Notes under the pieces: model-generated
Told to the model about the DNA's origin: nothing
The model's input: only the letters and a program-made list of their open reading frames with translations
Databases searched by the model: none
Program-made: the position numbers and the translations under genes
Assembly: GCA_025210775.1 (NCBI GenBank)
Contig: JAOARB010000015.1
Location: 62,001 to 126,000, forward strand
Direction of reading: 5' to 3'
DNA length: 64,000 bases
Origin: Prolixibacteraceae bacterium
GTDB lineage: Bacteria; Bacteroidota; Bacteroidia; Bacteroidales; Prolixibacteraceae
In this document: positions 43,971 to 51,721 of the stretch, piece by piece
How positions within the stretch are numbered: position 1 is the stretch's first letter
Layout of the letters: every line of letters starts with the position of its first letter

Positions 43971-44498
43971 ATGAAAATATCTAATATCCTACTTATTGCC
44001 CTATTTTCGCTTTTTCTATGTTCATGGAAGACTATCCCGATGGAATATCAAGGCAGTCTGAAGATGACGGCCATTACAAAAGTGGAGAATAGTGAGGATA
44101 TAGAATATAGTAGAGAGGTTTCTTTAAATACCAAAGATTCCGATCTATTATCTTTTAAAGTGAAAATCACTTGGGACAAGAAGGGTAGATATAAATCCAT
44201 TGAAGGGATCCATGGATATCAACTACAAAGATACAATGGGAAACCTTTAAACGGAAAACAGCTTAAAAAGTTAGATCACATTCTATCTACCGAAGCATCT
44301 CGGTTTGGAGATATTAAGCTTCAAGAAGAATCACCTAAAGCCAATGAGAATCGTCTTTATGAGATCGATGCTTGTAGTGGTGCGAGTGTTCAGAATAAAG
44401 CAAAACTAGAATGGATCTCAGGAGCAGGAGAATTATGTTATGTTCTTTGGAATGTAGTTCATGGCTCTACTCCCGAAAAGATAAGACATCTCAAATAG
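43971..44498 (+). CDS. Exported protein of unknown function with a DACSGAS motif
   Basis: 175 residues with a signal peptide (ILLIALFSLFLCSWK). A beta-rich middle (LSFKVKITWDKKGRYKSIEGIHGYQLQRYNG) is followed by YEIDACSGASVQNKAKLEWISGA. The D-x-x-S-G-A-(S/T) motif resembles the flavin-attachment site (SGAT) of FMN-binding proteins, with Ser in place of the acceptor Thr. That resemblance may be only partial. Last gene before a strong terminator of the cytochrome unit. Confidence 0.7.
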   Translation: MKISNILLIALFSLFLCSWKTIPMEYQGSLKMTAITKVENSEDIEYSREVSLNTKDSDLLSFKVKITWDKKGRYKSIEGIHGYQLQRYNGKPLNGKQLKKLDHILSTEASRFGDIKLQEESPKANENRLYEIDACSGASVQNKAKLEWISGAGELCYVLWNVVHGSTPEKIRHLK

Positions 44499-44524
44499 AG
44501 TAATGTAAACTTATTCAAAATAAG

Positions 44525-44555
44525 CACCCTATAGATAAGGTATATCTATAGGGTG
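44525..44555 (+). terminator. Terminator of the porin-cytochrome unit
   Basis: Perfect 13-bp stem CACCCTATAGATA (44525-44537) / TATCTATAGGGTG (44543-44555), then a T-rich stretch. Confidence 0.85.
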
Positions 44556-44633
44556 TTATTTGTTTTATCAACATCGTGTTTCTAAATAACTGTGGCAGAT
44601 GATATTTATTAGTTAAATTCAATCTAAATTACT

Positions 44634-44641
44634 TATCTTTG
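44634..44641 (+). promoter_or_regulatory. Bacteroidota -7 box (TATCTTTG)
   Basis: TATCTTTG matches TAnnTTTG, 7 bp before the His-rich ORF at 44649. This leaves almost no leader, so the ORF might really start at a later ATG (44700 region, MQMMSIV), or be leaderless. Confidence 0.5.
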
Positions 44642-44648
44642 CCGGCAG

Positions 44649-45017
44649 ATGACCAAATGTTTTAAAAAATACACAAAGATCATTACTAGACTAGGGGTAC
44701 TAGTTGTATTGCTTTGGATGCAAATGATGTCCATTGTAACAATGCACTCGCACCGTTTAGCTTCTGGTGAAATCGTATGGCACTTTCACCCACTGAGTCA
44801 AAGTGAGCAGAATGCGCCTACAGGTCATCAACACAATAGTTGTTCTAACTATCACGGCTTTTCTTGGCAATCGACAACATGGTTATTGTCAGATAAACCT
44901 ATTATACCTCCCAATACGATACACATAAGAAAAGTGACCAATGTCGCTATCATCAATCGTATTGTTCTAATTGAATGTCCTTCTACAAAGCTAAGGGCTC
45001 CTCCAGTAATATCGTAA
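44649..45017 (+). CDS. Small His-rich membrane-anchored or exported protein
   Basis: 122 residues. A hydrophobic segment near 14-30 (GVLVVLLWMQMMSIVTM) is followed by HSHRLASGEIVWHFHPLSQ and GHQHNSC, so many His lie close together. This pattern recurs in small Bacteroidota proteins encoded just before metal or haem TonB receptors (from memory). It probably binds a metal in the periplasm. The TonB receptor follows after 87 bp on the same strand. The start is uncertain because the -7 box lies immediately upstream. Confidence 0.6.
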   Translation: MTKCFKKYTKIITRLGVLVVLLWMQMMSIVTMHSHRLASGEIVWHFHPLSQSEQNAPTGHQHNSCSNYHGFSWQSTTWLLSDKPIIPPNTIHIRKVTNVAIINRIVLIECPSTKLRAPPVIS

Positions 45018-45104
45018 TTATCAACACTTTATTCTTTTTAAAACTCAAAGACCTATAAATAAATTTGGTCTAATGGGATAATTACATCTTTTATTTTAAT
45101 TCTA

Positions 45105-47498
45105 ATGAAATTATTTAAGATATTACTTTGTGGTGCACTAATGTGTACATTAAGCCTTAACGATGCATTTGCATCAACGAAAAAGACTCCTCAAAATAGT
45201 TTAGAGGGGACGATCCAATGTAACAATGAAAAGTTACCTTTTGTTAGCGTTTTCATTCAAGGAACAACTGTAGGAACAGCTTCTGATATGAATGGTAACT
45301 TTAAGCTAGACAACCTTCCTATTGGAACCCATACCGTTGTATGTCAAGCCGTTGGATACAAACCATCAAGAAAAGAGATTAACATCAAATCAGGTCAGGA
45401 TATAAAATTAAATTTCTCTCTTAAAGAGGATAATATAGGATTAGATCAAGTTGTTATTACTGCAAATAGAAATGAAACAAACAGAAAAGAAGCAGCTGTT
45501 ATTGTCAACTCTATCAGTCCTAAACTATTCACTCAAACCAGTGCCATTACTTTAAGTGAAGGGCTTAACTATTCACCAGGGGTTCGAATGGAAACAGATT
45601 GTCAGAACTGTGGTTTCACTCAAGTACGTATGAATGGAATGGAAGGAGCTTATTCACAAATATTGATCAATGGACGTGCCATCTTCAGTGGACTTGCTGC
45701 AGTATACGGATTGGAACTTATTCCATCTAATATGATCGAAAGAGTAGAGGTCGTAAGAGGGGGAGGATCTGCATTATATGGTTCTAATGCCATTGCTGGT
45801 ACCATTAATATGATCACCAAAGATCCAATCAACAATACATTCCAGGTTTCTTCAACTTACAATAATATTGGAACTGGAACAGATGGGGATGCAGCAAACG
45901 ATTATAATGTTAATTTCAATGCTTCTGTCGTTTCAAAGAACAATAAAACAGGTATTTCTGTTTTTGGTTTCTATCGCGATAAAGCTGCCTATGATGCAAA
46001 CAATGACGGCTTCTCTGAACAAGCTTTTATGAAAAATAAGACTGTTGGATTTAGAGGATTCCATAAAACGGGTATAAGAAGTAAACTTTCCTTCGACTAC
46101 TTCCATATCGATGAAGACAGAAGAGGAGGGGATCAACTTGATAAACCTGTAACAGTTGCAGATATTGCTGAAAGTGTAAAACACAAAATCAACACATCAA
46201 CTGTTGATTGGAAACTATTTACAACTAACGAAGGGGTTCTTAATGTGTATGGATCGATGCAACATATTAATCGTGACTCTTACTATGGTGCAGAACAAGA
46301 CCTTACTGCATTTGGAGAAACAACGGACCTTGCATTTAGCGTTGGAGCACAATATAATCAGAAATTAAACATTGGTTATTTTGACGTAGATGCTACTGTA
46401 GGTATTGAAGATACAGGAGATAAACTGGATGATAATAAAGTAGACAAAACGAATCCAGCGAATCCTATAAAGACAAATGTCACTGACCAAACATTAAATA
46501 CACTTGGTTCGTTTGCTCAAGTTGAATTTAAAACAACTAGAACAACAGTAAGTTTAGGTGGTAGATTCGACCACTATTCAATAAAAAATAACGGAGATAA
46601 CCATGATGACATTCCTGCAGGTAACGTATTCTCGCCTAGACTATCTTTAAAATATGATATTACCAAATGGTCACAATTAAGAGGTAGTGTATCAACAGGA
46701 TACCGTGCACCTCAAGTATTCAACGAAGACCTTCATATTGAAGTTTCGGGCGCTCGTAAGGTAATTCATAAAAATGCCGCAGACCTAACAAAAGAAACTT
46801 CTGTTAGTTATACAGCATCCTATAGTATTACTCCAGATATCGGAGAACACAGAAACCTACAATTCCTTATTGAAGGTTTTTACACTAAGCTAAGCGACAC
46901 CTTCAAGTTTGACTATGGAACACCTGAAGATGGTCAAGTAACTTATACAAGAGAGAATGCTAAAGATGGAAGTGTTGTAAAAGGGATCAACTTGGAGTTA
47001 AATGCCTCTTTGGGAAGGAAACTTACACTACAATCTGGATATACGATCCAACGTAGCTATTTCAATAATGCTAATGATAACAGTATTGAAGGATATAAAG
47101 AATATTTCCGTACTCCTGAGAACTATGGATATGCGACGATTGCATACAGTCCTACAAGAAAATGGACTATTGCTCTAAATGGAACATATACAGGAGAAAT
47201 GCTTGTTCCTTATTCTGGTCCATTAAACCCAGAAGCTATTGGAAAAGATGGCCAACCTGACGGATACGAAACAACACTAAACAAGAGCCCTAACTTCTGG
47301 GATCTAGGATGTAAAGTATCAAAAACTTTTATGCTTCCTAGAGGTATTAGTGTTGTAGTAGATGCAGGAATGAAAAATATATTTAACGAATACCAAAGTG
47401 ATTTCGACAGTGGAAAAGATAGAGACCCTGGATACATTTATGGTCCTGCTCAACCTAGAACAATCTTCTTTGGATTAAAGATTGGTAACCTACTTTAA
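45105..47498 (+). CDS. TonB-dependent receptor for iron, haem or another metal complex
   Basis: 797 residues. Signal peptide, then CarboxypepD_reg-like domain (LEGTIQCNNEKLPFVSVFIQGTTVGTA, about 30-115). Plug with EGLNYSPGVRMETDCQNCGFTQVRMNGMEGAYSQILINGRAI (about 150-195) and the plug-barrel signature VEVVRGGGSALYGSNAIAGTINMI. The barrel ends in an aromatic strand (TIFFGLKIGNLL). The TDCQNCGFTQVRMNG form is typical of haem/siderophore type receptors of Bacteroidota. No SusD partner. Preceded by the His-rich gene and followed by a strong terminator. Confidence 0.9.
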   Translation: MKLFKILLCGALMCTLSLNDAFASTKKTPQNSLEGTIQCNNEKLPFVSVFIQGTTVGTASDMNGNFKLDNLPIGTHTVVCQAVGYKPSRKEINIKSGQDIKLNFSLKEDNIGLDQVVITANRNETNRKEAAVIVNSISPKLFTQTSAITLSEGLNYSPGVRMETDCQNCGFTQVRMNGMEGAYSQILINGRAIFSGLAAVYGLELIPSNMIERVEVVRGGGSALYGSNAIAGTINMITKDPINNTFQVSSTYNNIGTGTDGDAANDYNVNFNASVVSKNNKTGISVFGFYRDKAAYDANNDGFSEQAFMKNKTVGFRGFHKTGIRSKLSFDYFHIDEDRRGGDQLDKPVTVADIAESVKHKINTSTVDWKLFTTNEGVLNVYGSMQHINRDSYYGAEQDLTAFGETTDLAFSVGAQYNQKLNIGYFDVDATVGIEDTGDKLDDNKVDKTNPANPIKTNVTDQTLNTLGSFAQVEFKTTRTTVSLGGRFDHYSIKNNGDNHDDIPAGNVFSPRLSLKYDITKWSQLRGSVSTGYRAPQVFNEDLHIEVSGARKVIHKNAADLTKETSVSYTASYSITPDIGEHRNLQFLIEGFYTKLSDTFKFDYGTPEDGQVTYTRENAKDGSVVKGINLELNASLGRKLTLQSGYTIQRSYFNNANDNSIEGYKEYFRTPENYGYATIAYSPTRKWTIALNGTYTGEMLVPYSGPLNPEAIGKDGQPDGYETTLNKSPNFWDLGCKVSKTFMLPRGISVVVDAGMKNIFNEYQSDFDSGKDRDPGYIYGPAQPRTIFFGLKIGNLL

Positions 47499-47527
47499 GT
47501 TAATAAAGTAATTTACAGAAATACGGC

Positions 47528-47568
47528 AAAGCCCCCTATTCTAATAGACGTTAGAGAGGGGGCTTTTT
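47528..47568 (+). terminator. Terminator after the TonB receptor
   Basis: AAAGCCCCCT (47528-47537) pairs with AGGGGGCTTTT (47557-47568), then T. Confidence 0.88.
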
Positions 47569-47589
47569 CATTATTCACAGCCTTACACA

Positions 47590-47620
47590 TTTGCGTACGC
47601 ATTTTTTCTTACTATTTTTG
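47590..47620 (+). promoter_or_regulatory. Full Bacteroidota promoter TTTG-N19-TATTTTTG
   Basis: TTTG at 47590-47593 and TATTTTTG at 47613-47620, exactly 19 bp apart, 34 bp before the coiled-coil gene. The best-formed promoter noticed in the window. Confidence 0.8.
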
Positions 47621-47654
47621 TGCTCAAGAAATTGTACATAAGAACCCTTACATC

Positions 47655-48545
47655 ATGTTGAAAGACAATACAAACAAAATGGATAAAAAGAAAAATATTC
47701 TTGTGATCGCATTGGCTGCAGTGCTTGTGGGCATGGCTGTTCTATTTTTCACTGAGAGATCCAAACACAACCAGATTCTCACAGAAATGGAACTTGAAAA
47801 AGATTCTATTGAAATCGAACTACAACAAATTGCAAGTGGATACGACTCATTGACAGTGGAGAATGATACACTGACACAGAACATACAGCTGGCCTCTGAA
47901 CAAGTTAGACAACTTCTTATCGAAGTAGAACAAGTTAAGAAGACTAGCTACAAACAAATTTCTCGCTATAGAAAGGAAGTAACTACGCTTCGTAAGATCA
48001 TGAGAAATTATATTGTTCAGATTGACTCTCTTAACAAAAGAAATGCAATCCTTTTAGCAGAAAACAAAGAGGTGAAACAAGAGATCGTTAAGGTGAGTGA
48101 AAAGAACGAAGAACTTTCCCAAACCAACGAAGAGCTAAAGGAAAAGATCTCCATTGCATCAACTCTTGAAGCCAACAATATTGAGGCATACGGTATTAAT
48201 TCGAAAGGCAAGCAAAACAACAAAGCACGTAAGATCGTAAAGATTAAGGTCAATCTTTCACTATCGAAAAACGTTACTGCGAAAAGAGGTGAAAAGAACG
48301 TTTACATTAGAATCACCGATCCTTTTGAAAACTTACTTTTTGAAGATGTAAACAACACATTCAAATTTGAGAACTCAAATATTCAGTATAGTGCTGTCAG
48401 AATGATCAACTATGAAGGAAAAGAGCTTCCAATGAGTATATATTGGGATAACACCAATAAACCACCATTGTCTAAAGGGAAATATGTTGTACATATTTTT
48501 ACTGATGGTAATAATATTGGAGAAACTTCTTTTGTAATAAAATAA
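47655..48545 (+). CDS. Membrane-anchored coiled-coil protein
   Basis: 296 residues (start 47655 or ATG 47679, eight residues later). One N-terminal membrane helix (ILVIALAAVLVGMAVLFF). Then about 130 residues of coiled coil (heptad-rich, ELEKDSIEIELQQI to NEELKEKISIAS), and a C-terminal beta domain (KIVKIKVNLSLSKNVTAKRGEKNVYIRITDP). The body is probably periplasmic. Such proteins are found across Bacteroidota; the role is unknown. Single gene with its own strong promoter and terminator. Confidence 0.82.
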   Translation: MLKDNTNKMDKKKNILVIALAAVLVGMAVLFFTERSKHNQILTEMELEKDSIEIELQQIASGYDSLTVENDTLTQNIQLASEQVRQLLIEVEQVKKTSYKQISRYRKEVTTLRKIMRNYIVQIDSLNKRNAILLAENKEVKQEIVKVSEKNEELSQTNEELKEKISIASTLEANNIEAYGINSKGKQNNKARKIVKIKVNLSLSKNVTAKRGEKNVYIRITDPFENLLFEDVNNTFKFENSNIQYSAVRMINYEGKELPMSIYWDNTNKPPLSKGKYVVHIFTDGNNIGETSFVIK

Positions 48546-48562
48546 TCCTACACCATTATAAT

Positions 48563-48608
48563 AAAACCTCCTATTGTAGTTCGCTGAAATTACGATAGGA
48601 GGTTTTTT
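48563..48608 (+). terminator. Terminator after the coiled-coil gene
   Basis: Perfect 12-bp stem AAAACCTCCTAT (48563-48574) / ATAGGAGGTTTT (48595-48606), then T. The following 290 bp to 48898 hold only a -7 box and nothing else I can support. Confidence 0.9.
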
Positions 48609-48784
48609 ATTCCCTAACATCCTATCAATAATTTCCCCAAAGCAACCCAATAGCAGAATTGATATTTTTTAATATTACTCTTTAATAGTATCTTTCAGCA
48701 CAAATTAGGAGTAATCATTTATTAATTTACTTTTCATAAAAAACATTTTAATCTCTTATTACGTTTAAGTTATAGTTACTTGTA

Positions 48785-48792
48785 TATCTTTG
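48785..48792 (+). promoter_or_regulatory. Bacteroidota -7 box (TATCTTTG)
   Basis: TATCTTTG matches TAnnTTTG, about 105 bp before the next lipoprotein start, implying a long leader. Confidence 0.5.
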
Positions 48793-48898
48793 CATTAAGA
48801 GGCTGTTTTTTTTAACGCTCTAATAATAGAAAACGAAAAACACATCAAAAGATCTCTATATTATTCAAAAAGATAGAGATTCATAAAACAACAAAAAA

Positions 48899-49330
48899 AT
48901 GAAAAGAATCCACTTACTATTGGCTTTTGTTGCTTTAATTATCATTTCAGCCTGTGCCACCACAGGGAAATTAAGAACCATGAATAAGATGGCGCTTATC
49001 AAAATAGAAGCAGGGATGAGTGAGGATGAAGTATTGGCCTTAACCAAAGGAATTACAAAAACCAATACTGAATTTGGGCAACTATTCAACAACCCGTATT
49101 ACAAAACGATGTCCACATTAAAGAATGGGAATGTGGTAACTACACTATGGTTTTACACAGACAAGTTATCTGCTGACGGAAAGATCAACATGAATGAGTT
49201 GACTCCAGTAGTACTTGAGAACAACCAGGTGGTTGGAATAGGATGGAAAGCCTATCAAGACTTTTGTGATGTAAAAGACATTACACCTGAAGACTATAGA
49301 GGAATGCCTAAAGTAGAGGACAAGAAATAA
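48899..49330 (+). CDS. Small lipoprotein with a BamE/SmpA-like domain
   Basis: 143 residues. Lipobox IIISAC. The mature part begins MALIKIEAGMSEDEVLALTKG, which resembles the two-helix start of BamE/OmlA (SmpA) type domains. Then strands VTTLWFYTD and PVVLENNQVVGIGW. Probably a periplasmic lipoprotein of envelope assembly type; the family match is weak. Convergent with ribE across a shared terminator. Confidence 0.7.
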   Translation: MKRIHLLLAFVALIIISACATTGKLRTMNKMALIKIEAGMSEDEVLALTKGITKTNTEFGQLFNNPYYKTMSTLKNGNVVTTLWFYTDKLSADGKINMNELTPVVLENNQVVGIGWKAYQDFCDVKDITPEDYRGMPKVEDKK

Positions 49331-49355
49331 CAACTTCGGTTGTCATTCAGAATAA

Positions 49356-49385
49356 AAAAGAGAAAGCATCTACGCTTTCTCTTTT
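49356..49385. terminator. Bidirectional terminator
   Basis: Perfect 12-bp stem AAAAGAGAAAGC (49356-49367) / GCTTTCTCTTTT (49374-49385), between the lipoprotein gene and ribE. Confidence 0.9.
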
Positions 49386-49389
49386 CTAT

Positions 49390-49995
49390 TTATGCTTGAT
49401 AAGTCATCATCTTACTTAAGTATTTACCGATAATATCGAACTCGATATTAATGATAGACCCCTCTTTAAACGTATGAAAATTGGTATGTTCATAAGTATA
49501 AGGAATAATCGCTACTTGGAAAGAGTCATCTTGTGAATTTACCACAGTAAGACTTGTTCCATTAACAGTTACCGACCCTTTTTCAACAGTCATATAACCT
49601 TTTTTAGCCATCTCTTTATCAAAAGCGTATTTAAAAGTAAAATACCAACTTCCGTCTACTTCTTCTACCTTAACACAAGTAGCTGTTTGATCAACATGTC
49701 CTTGAACAATATGACCATCTAAACGTCCATTCATTGGCATACTACGCTCTAGGTTTACTTTAGAACCAACTTCCCAAGTACGTAAATTTGTCTTCTCCAA
49801 AGTTTCCTTAATAGCTGTAACAGTATAAGTTTTATCAGTCAAAGAAACAACTGTCAAACAAACCCCGTTATGTGCAATACTTTGATCAATTTTTAATTCA
49901 TCAACAAAGTCACAAGACAATGTAAAATGATAATTCTCTTTTTCGTGATTAATGGCTACAACTGTGCCCATTCCCTCCACAATACCTGAAAACAT
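49390..49995 (-). CDS. ribE: Riboflavin synthase, alpha chain
   Basis: 201 residues starting MFSGIVEGMGTV; two codons upstream is another ATG, but the family starts here. Two lumazine-binding repeats: HNGVCLTVVSLT (near 45) and GSVTVNGTSLTVVN (near 142). It dismutates two lumazine molecules into riboflavin. I searched the gap to 50139 for the FMN riboswitch core and did not see it. Monocistronic. Confidence 0.96.
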   Translation of the reverse strand: MFSGIVEGMGTVVAINHEKENYHFTLSCDFVDELKIDQSIAHNGVCLTVVSLTDKTYTVTAIKETLEKTNLRTWEVGSKVNLERSMPMNGRLDGHIVQGHVDQTATCVKVEEVDGSWYFTFKYAFDKEMAKKGYMTVEKGSVTVNGTSLTVVNSQDDSFQVAIIPYTYEHTNFHTFKEGSIINIEFDIIGKYLSKMMTYQA

Positions 49996-50138
49996 AAGCA
50001 ACTCTTTTATTTACAATTTTACCTCCAAATGTACTGTTTTTTTGCATACTAATCCTTAGGAAAACAAAAGATCTCCAAAAGTCCCTTTCAGTTGCAAAAT
50101 TCTTTTGTTATTTTGTATTAAAGTTAATTCTTTTTACG

Positions 50139-51431
50139 ATGATAGATCAATCCACCATAGACAAAGTAATAGATACCGCTAAGATAGAGGAAGTAGTAGG
50201 CGAAGAAGTAGACCTAAGGCGTCGTGGCGTCAACTTGCTAGGGCTATGTCCTTTTCATAATGAGAAGACACCTTCATTTACCGTTTCTCCAGCAAAGGGA
50301 ATATTCAAATGCTTTGGTTGCGGAGAAGGGGGAGACTCTGTCGGATTCATCATGAAATTTCATCGTATTGGATTCTTAGAAGCCATAAAGAAATTAGCAA
50401 GCAAATACAACATTGAGGTCGAAGAGGTGGAAGAAACACCAGAAGCGATACAACGAAGAAAAGAAAAAGAAGCAATACAAATTGTTTTAAATTGGAGCCA
50501 AGGATATTACCACCAACAGGTGGAGAAAATGAAGAACTCTGAAAATCATCCTAAATTTGTTCCTTTTCTTAATCAATGGTTTGTTTCTTCGGAAGCAATA
50601 GAGAAATATCGTATAGGATTATCGACTTCAAGTGGAGACGAACTACTAAAAGAAGCAACCAATAAAGGATATAAAAAAGAGGCCTTAGTCTCTACAGGTC
50701 TGATTTTAAAAAACAGGGATCAACACAAAGACTTCTTTGGTAAAGAACTAATCTTTCCAGTGCAAACAATCAGTGGTAGAGTTGCAGGATTCTGTGGCAT
50801 AAAACTAAGCGACATGAGCTCCTCTGCAAATGTACGTATGCTTGGTGCTACCCCATCTTTTGATGTAGAAAAAGAGATCTTAGGGATATATCAAGCGAAA
50901 GGTGAAATATTAAAACGTAAAGGTTGTCATATCATGACCCATCCTTTAGAGATGGTCTATCTTACCCAGAATGAAATACCTCAAACCATAACCATATTAC
51001 CACATACGCTCGCTGAGAAACAGATAAAACAGATCACACGTTTTTCCACCAACATCTATCTTTGGTGTAGTGAGAACCTTGGATCGATATTAGAGACTTA
51101 CAATAGGATATCAAAATTAATCCATTCGGGCATCACCGTTAAAGTAATTCATATTAACAAAGAGAACCTTGTTAAGTATCTAAAGGATCAGAGAACATCT
51201 ACCATCGAAGCCCATGCCAACGACGCCAAAGATTGGTTACATTTCCTTGTTGAGACCTTCTATGCAAAAAAAGAGCAACTAGGACTCGGAAACCCTGATG
51301 TGTTTATAAAAATACTTCAAATAATAAATGTTATTCCTGATGCTATTGTCAAAGGAGTTTATGTTACCGAACTAAGTCGGTTGATCAACATGCCAGAAGA
51401 ACTAATATGGGAAGATCTTCGCAACCTATAA
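50139..51431 (+). CDS. DnaG-like primase paralogue with canonical zinc domain and degenerate TOPRIM
   Basis: 430 residues. The zinc-binding domain is canonical: Cys37, His40, Cys58, Cys61, with CPFHNEKTPSF and FKCFGCGEGG. The RNA-polymerase core pattern continues (ELIFPVQTISGRVAGFCG). The TOPRIM acidic residues are gone: the catalytic Glu of VEGYTD aligns with Thr267, and DGD aligns with C310-S-E312. The frame is intact, with about 290 bp to the next gene. It stops after the helical subdomain (about residue 430) and lacks the C-terminal helicase-binding domain. A non-catalytic subunit working in trans with the next protein is my inference. Confidence 0.85.
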   Translation: MIDQSTIDKVIDTAKIEEVVGEEVDLRRRGVNLLGLCPFHNEKTPSFTVSPAKGIFKCFGCGEGGDSVGFIMKFHRIGFLEAIKKLASKYNIEVEEVEETPEAIQRRKEKEAIQIVLNWSQGYYHQQVEKMKNSENHPKFVPFLNQWFVSSEAIEKYRIGLSTSSGDELLKEATNKGYKKEALVSTGLILKNRDQHKDFFGKELIFPVQTISGRVAGFCGIKLSDMSSSANVRMLGATPSFDVEKEILGIYQAKGEILKRKGCHIMTHPLEMVYLTQNEIPQTITILPHTLAEKQIKQITRFSTNIYLWCSENLGSILETYNRISKLIHSGITVKVIHINKENLVKYLKDQRTSTIEAHANDAKDWLHFLVETFYAKKEQLGLGNPDVFIKILQIINVIPDAIVKGVYVTELSRLINMPEELIWEDLRNL

Positions 51432-51678
51432 TAGGCCTTTTTAGGATAAAAGAGCATCAAATATCTTAAGCCTAAACAATAGTAAGAATGGAAACTTAAA
51501 CAGAGATTTAACCCTGTTTAAGGCAATCGATATAAATAACAGAACTTCAAGACAATAATAACATAACACAAAATTACGATAAATACATATCCAATAAAAC
51601 ACAATCAATCTATCTGACGATCCTTATTTAGACAAAGAAGGTTAGATCCGTAGGTGTCTTCATACTATATCTTTTTCG

Positions 51679-51686
51679 TATATTTG
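51679..51686 (+). promoter_or_regulatory. Bacteroidota -7 box (TATATTTG)
   Basis: TATATTTG matches TAnnTTTG, 36 bp before dnaG. So dnaG has its own promoter despite following the paralogue. Confidence 0.6.
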
Positions 51687-51721
51687 CAGCGTTATTTACT
51701 CTATTTGCAATCTATCCACAT

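Noticed and set aside
49996..50138. FMN riboswitch before ribE
   Set aside because: The conserved RFN core was not seen in the 143-bp gap.
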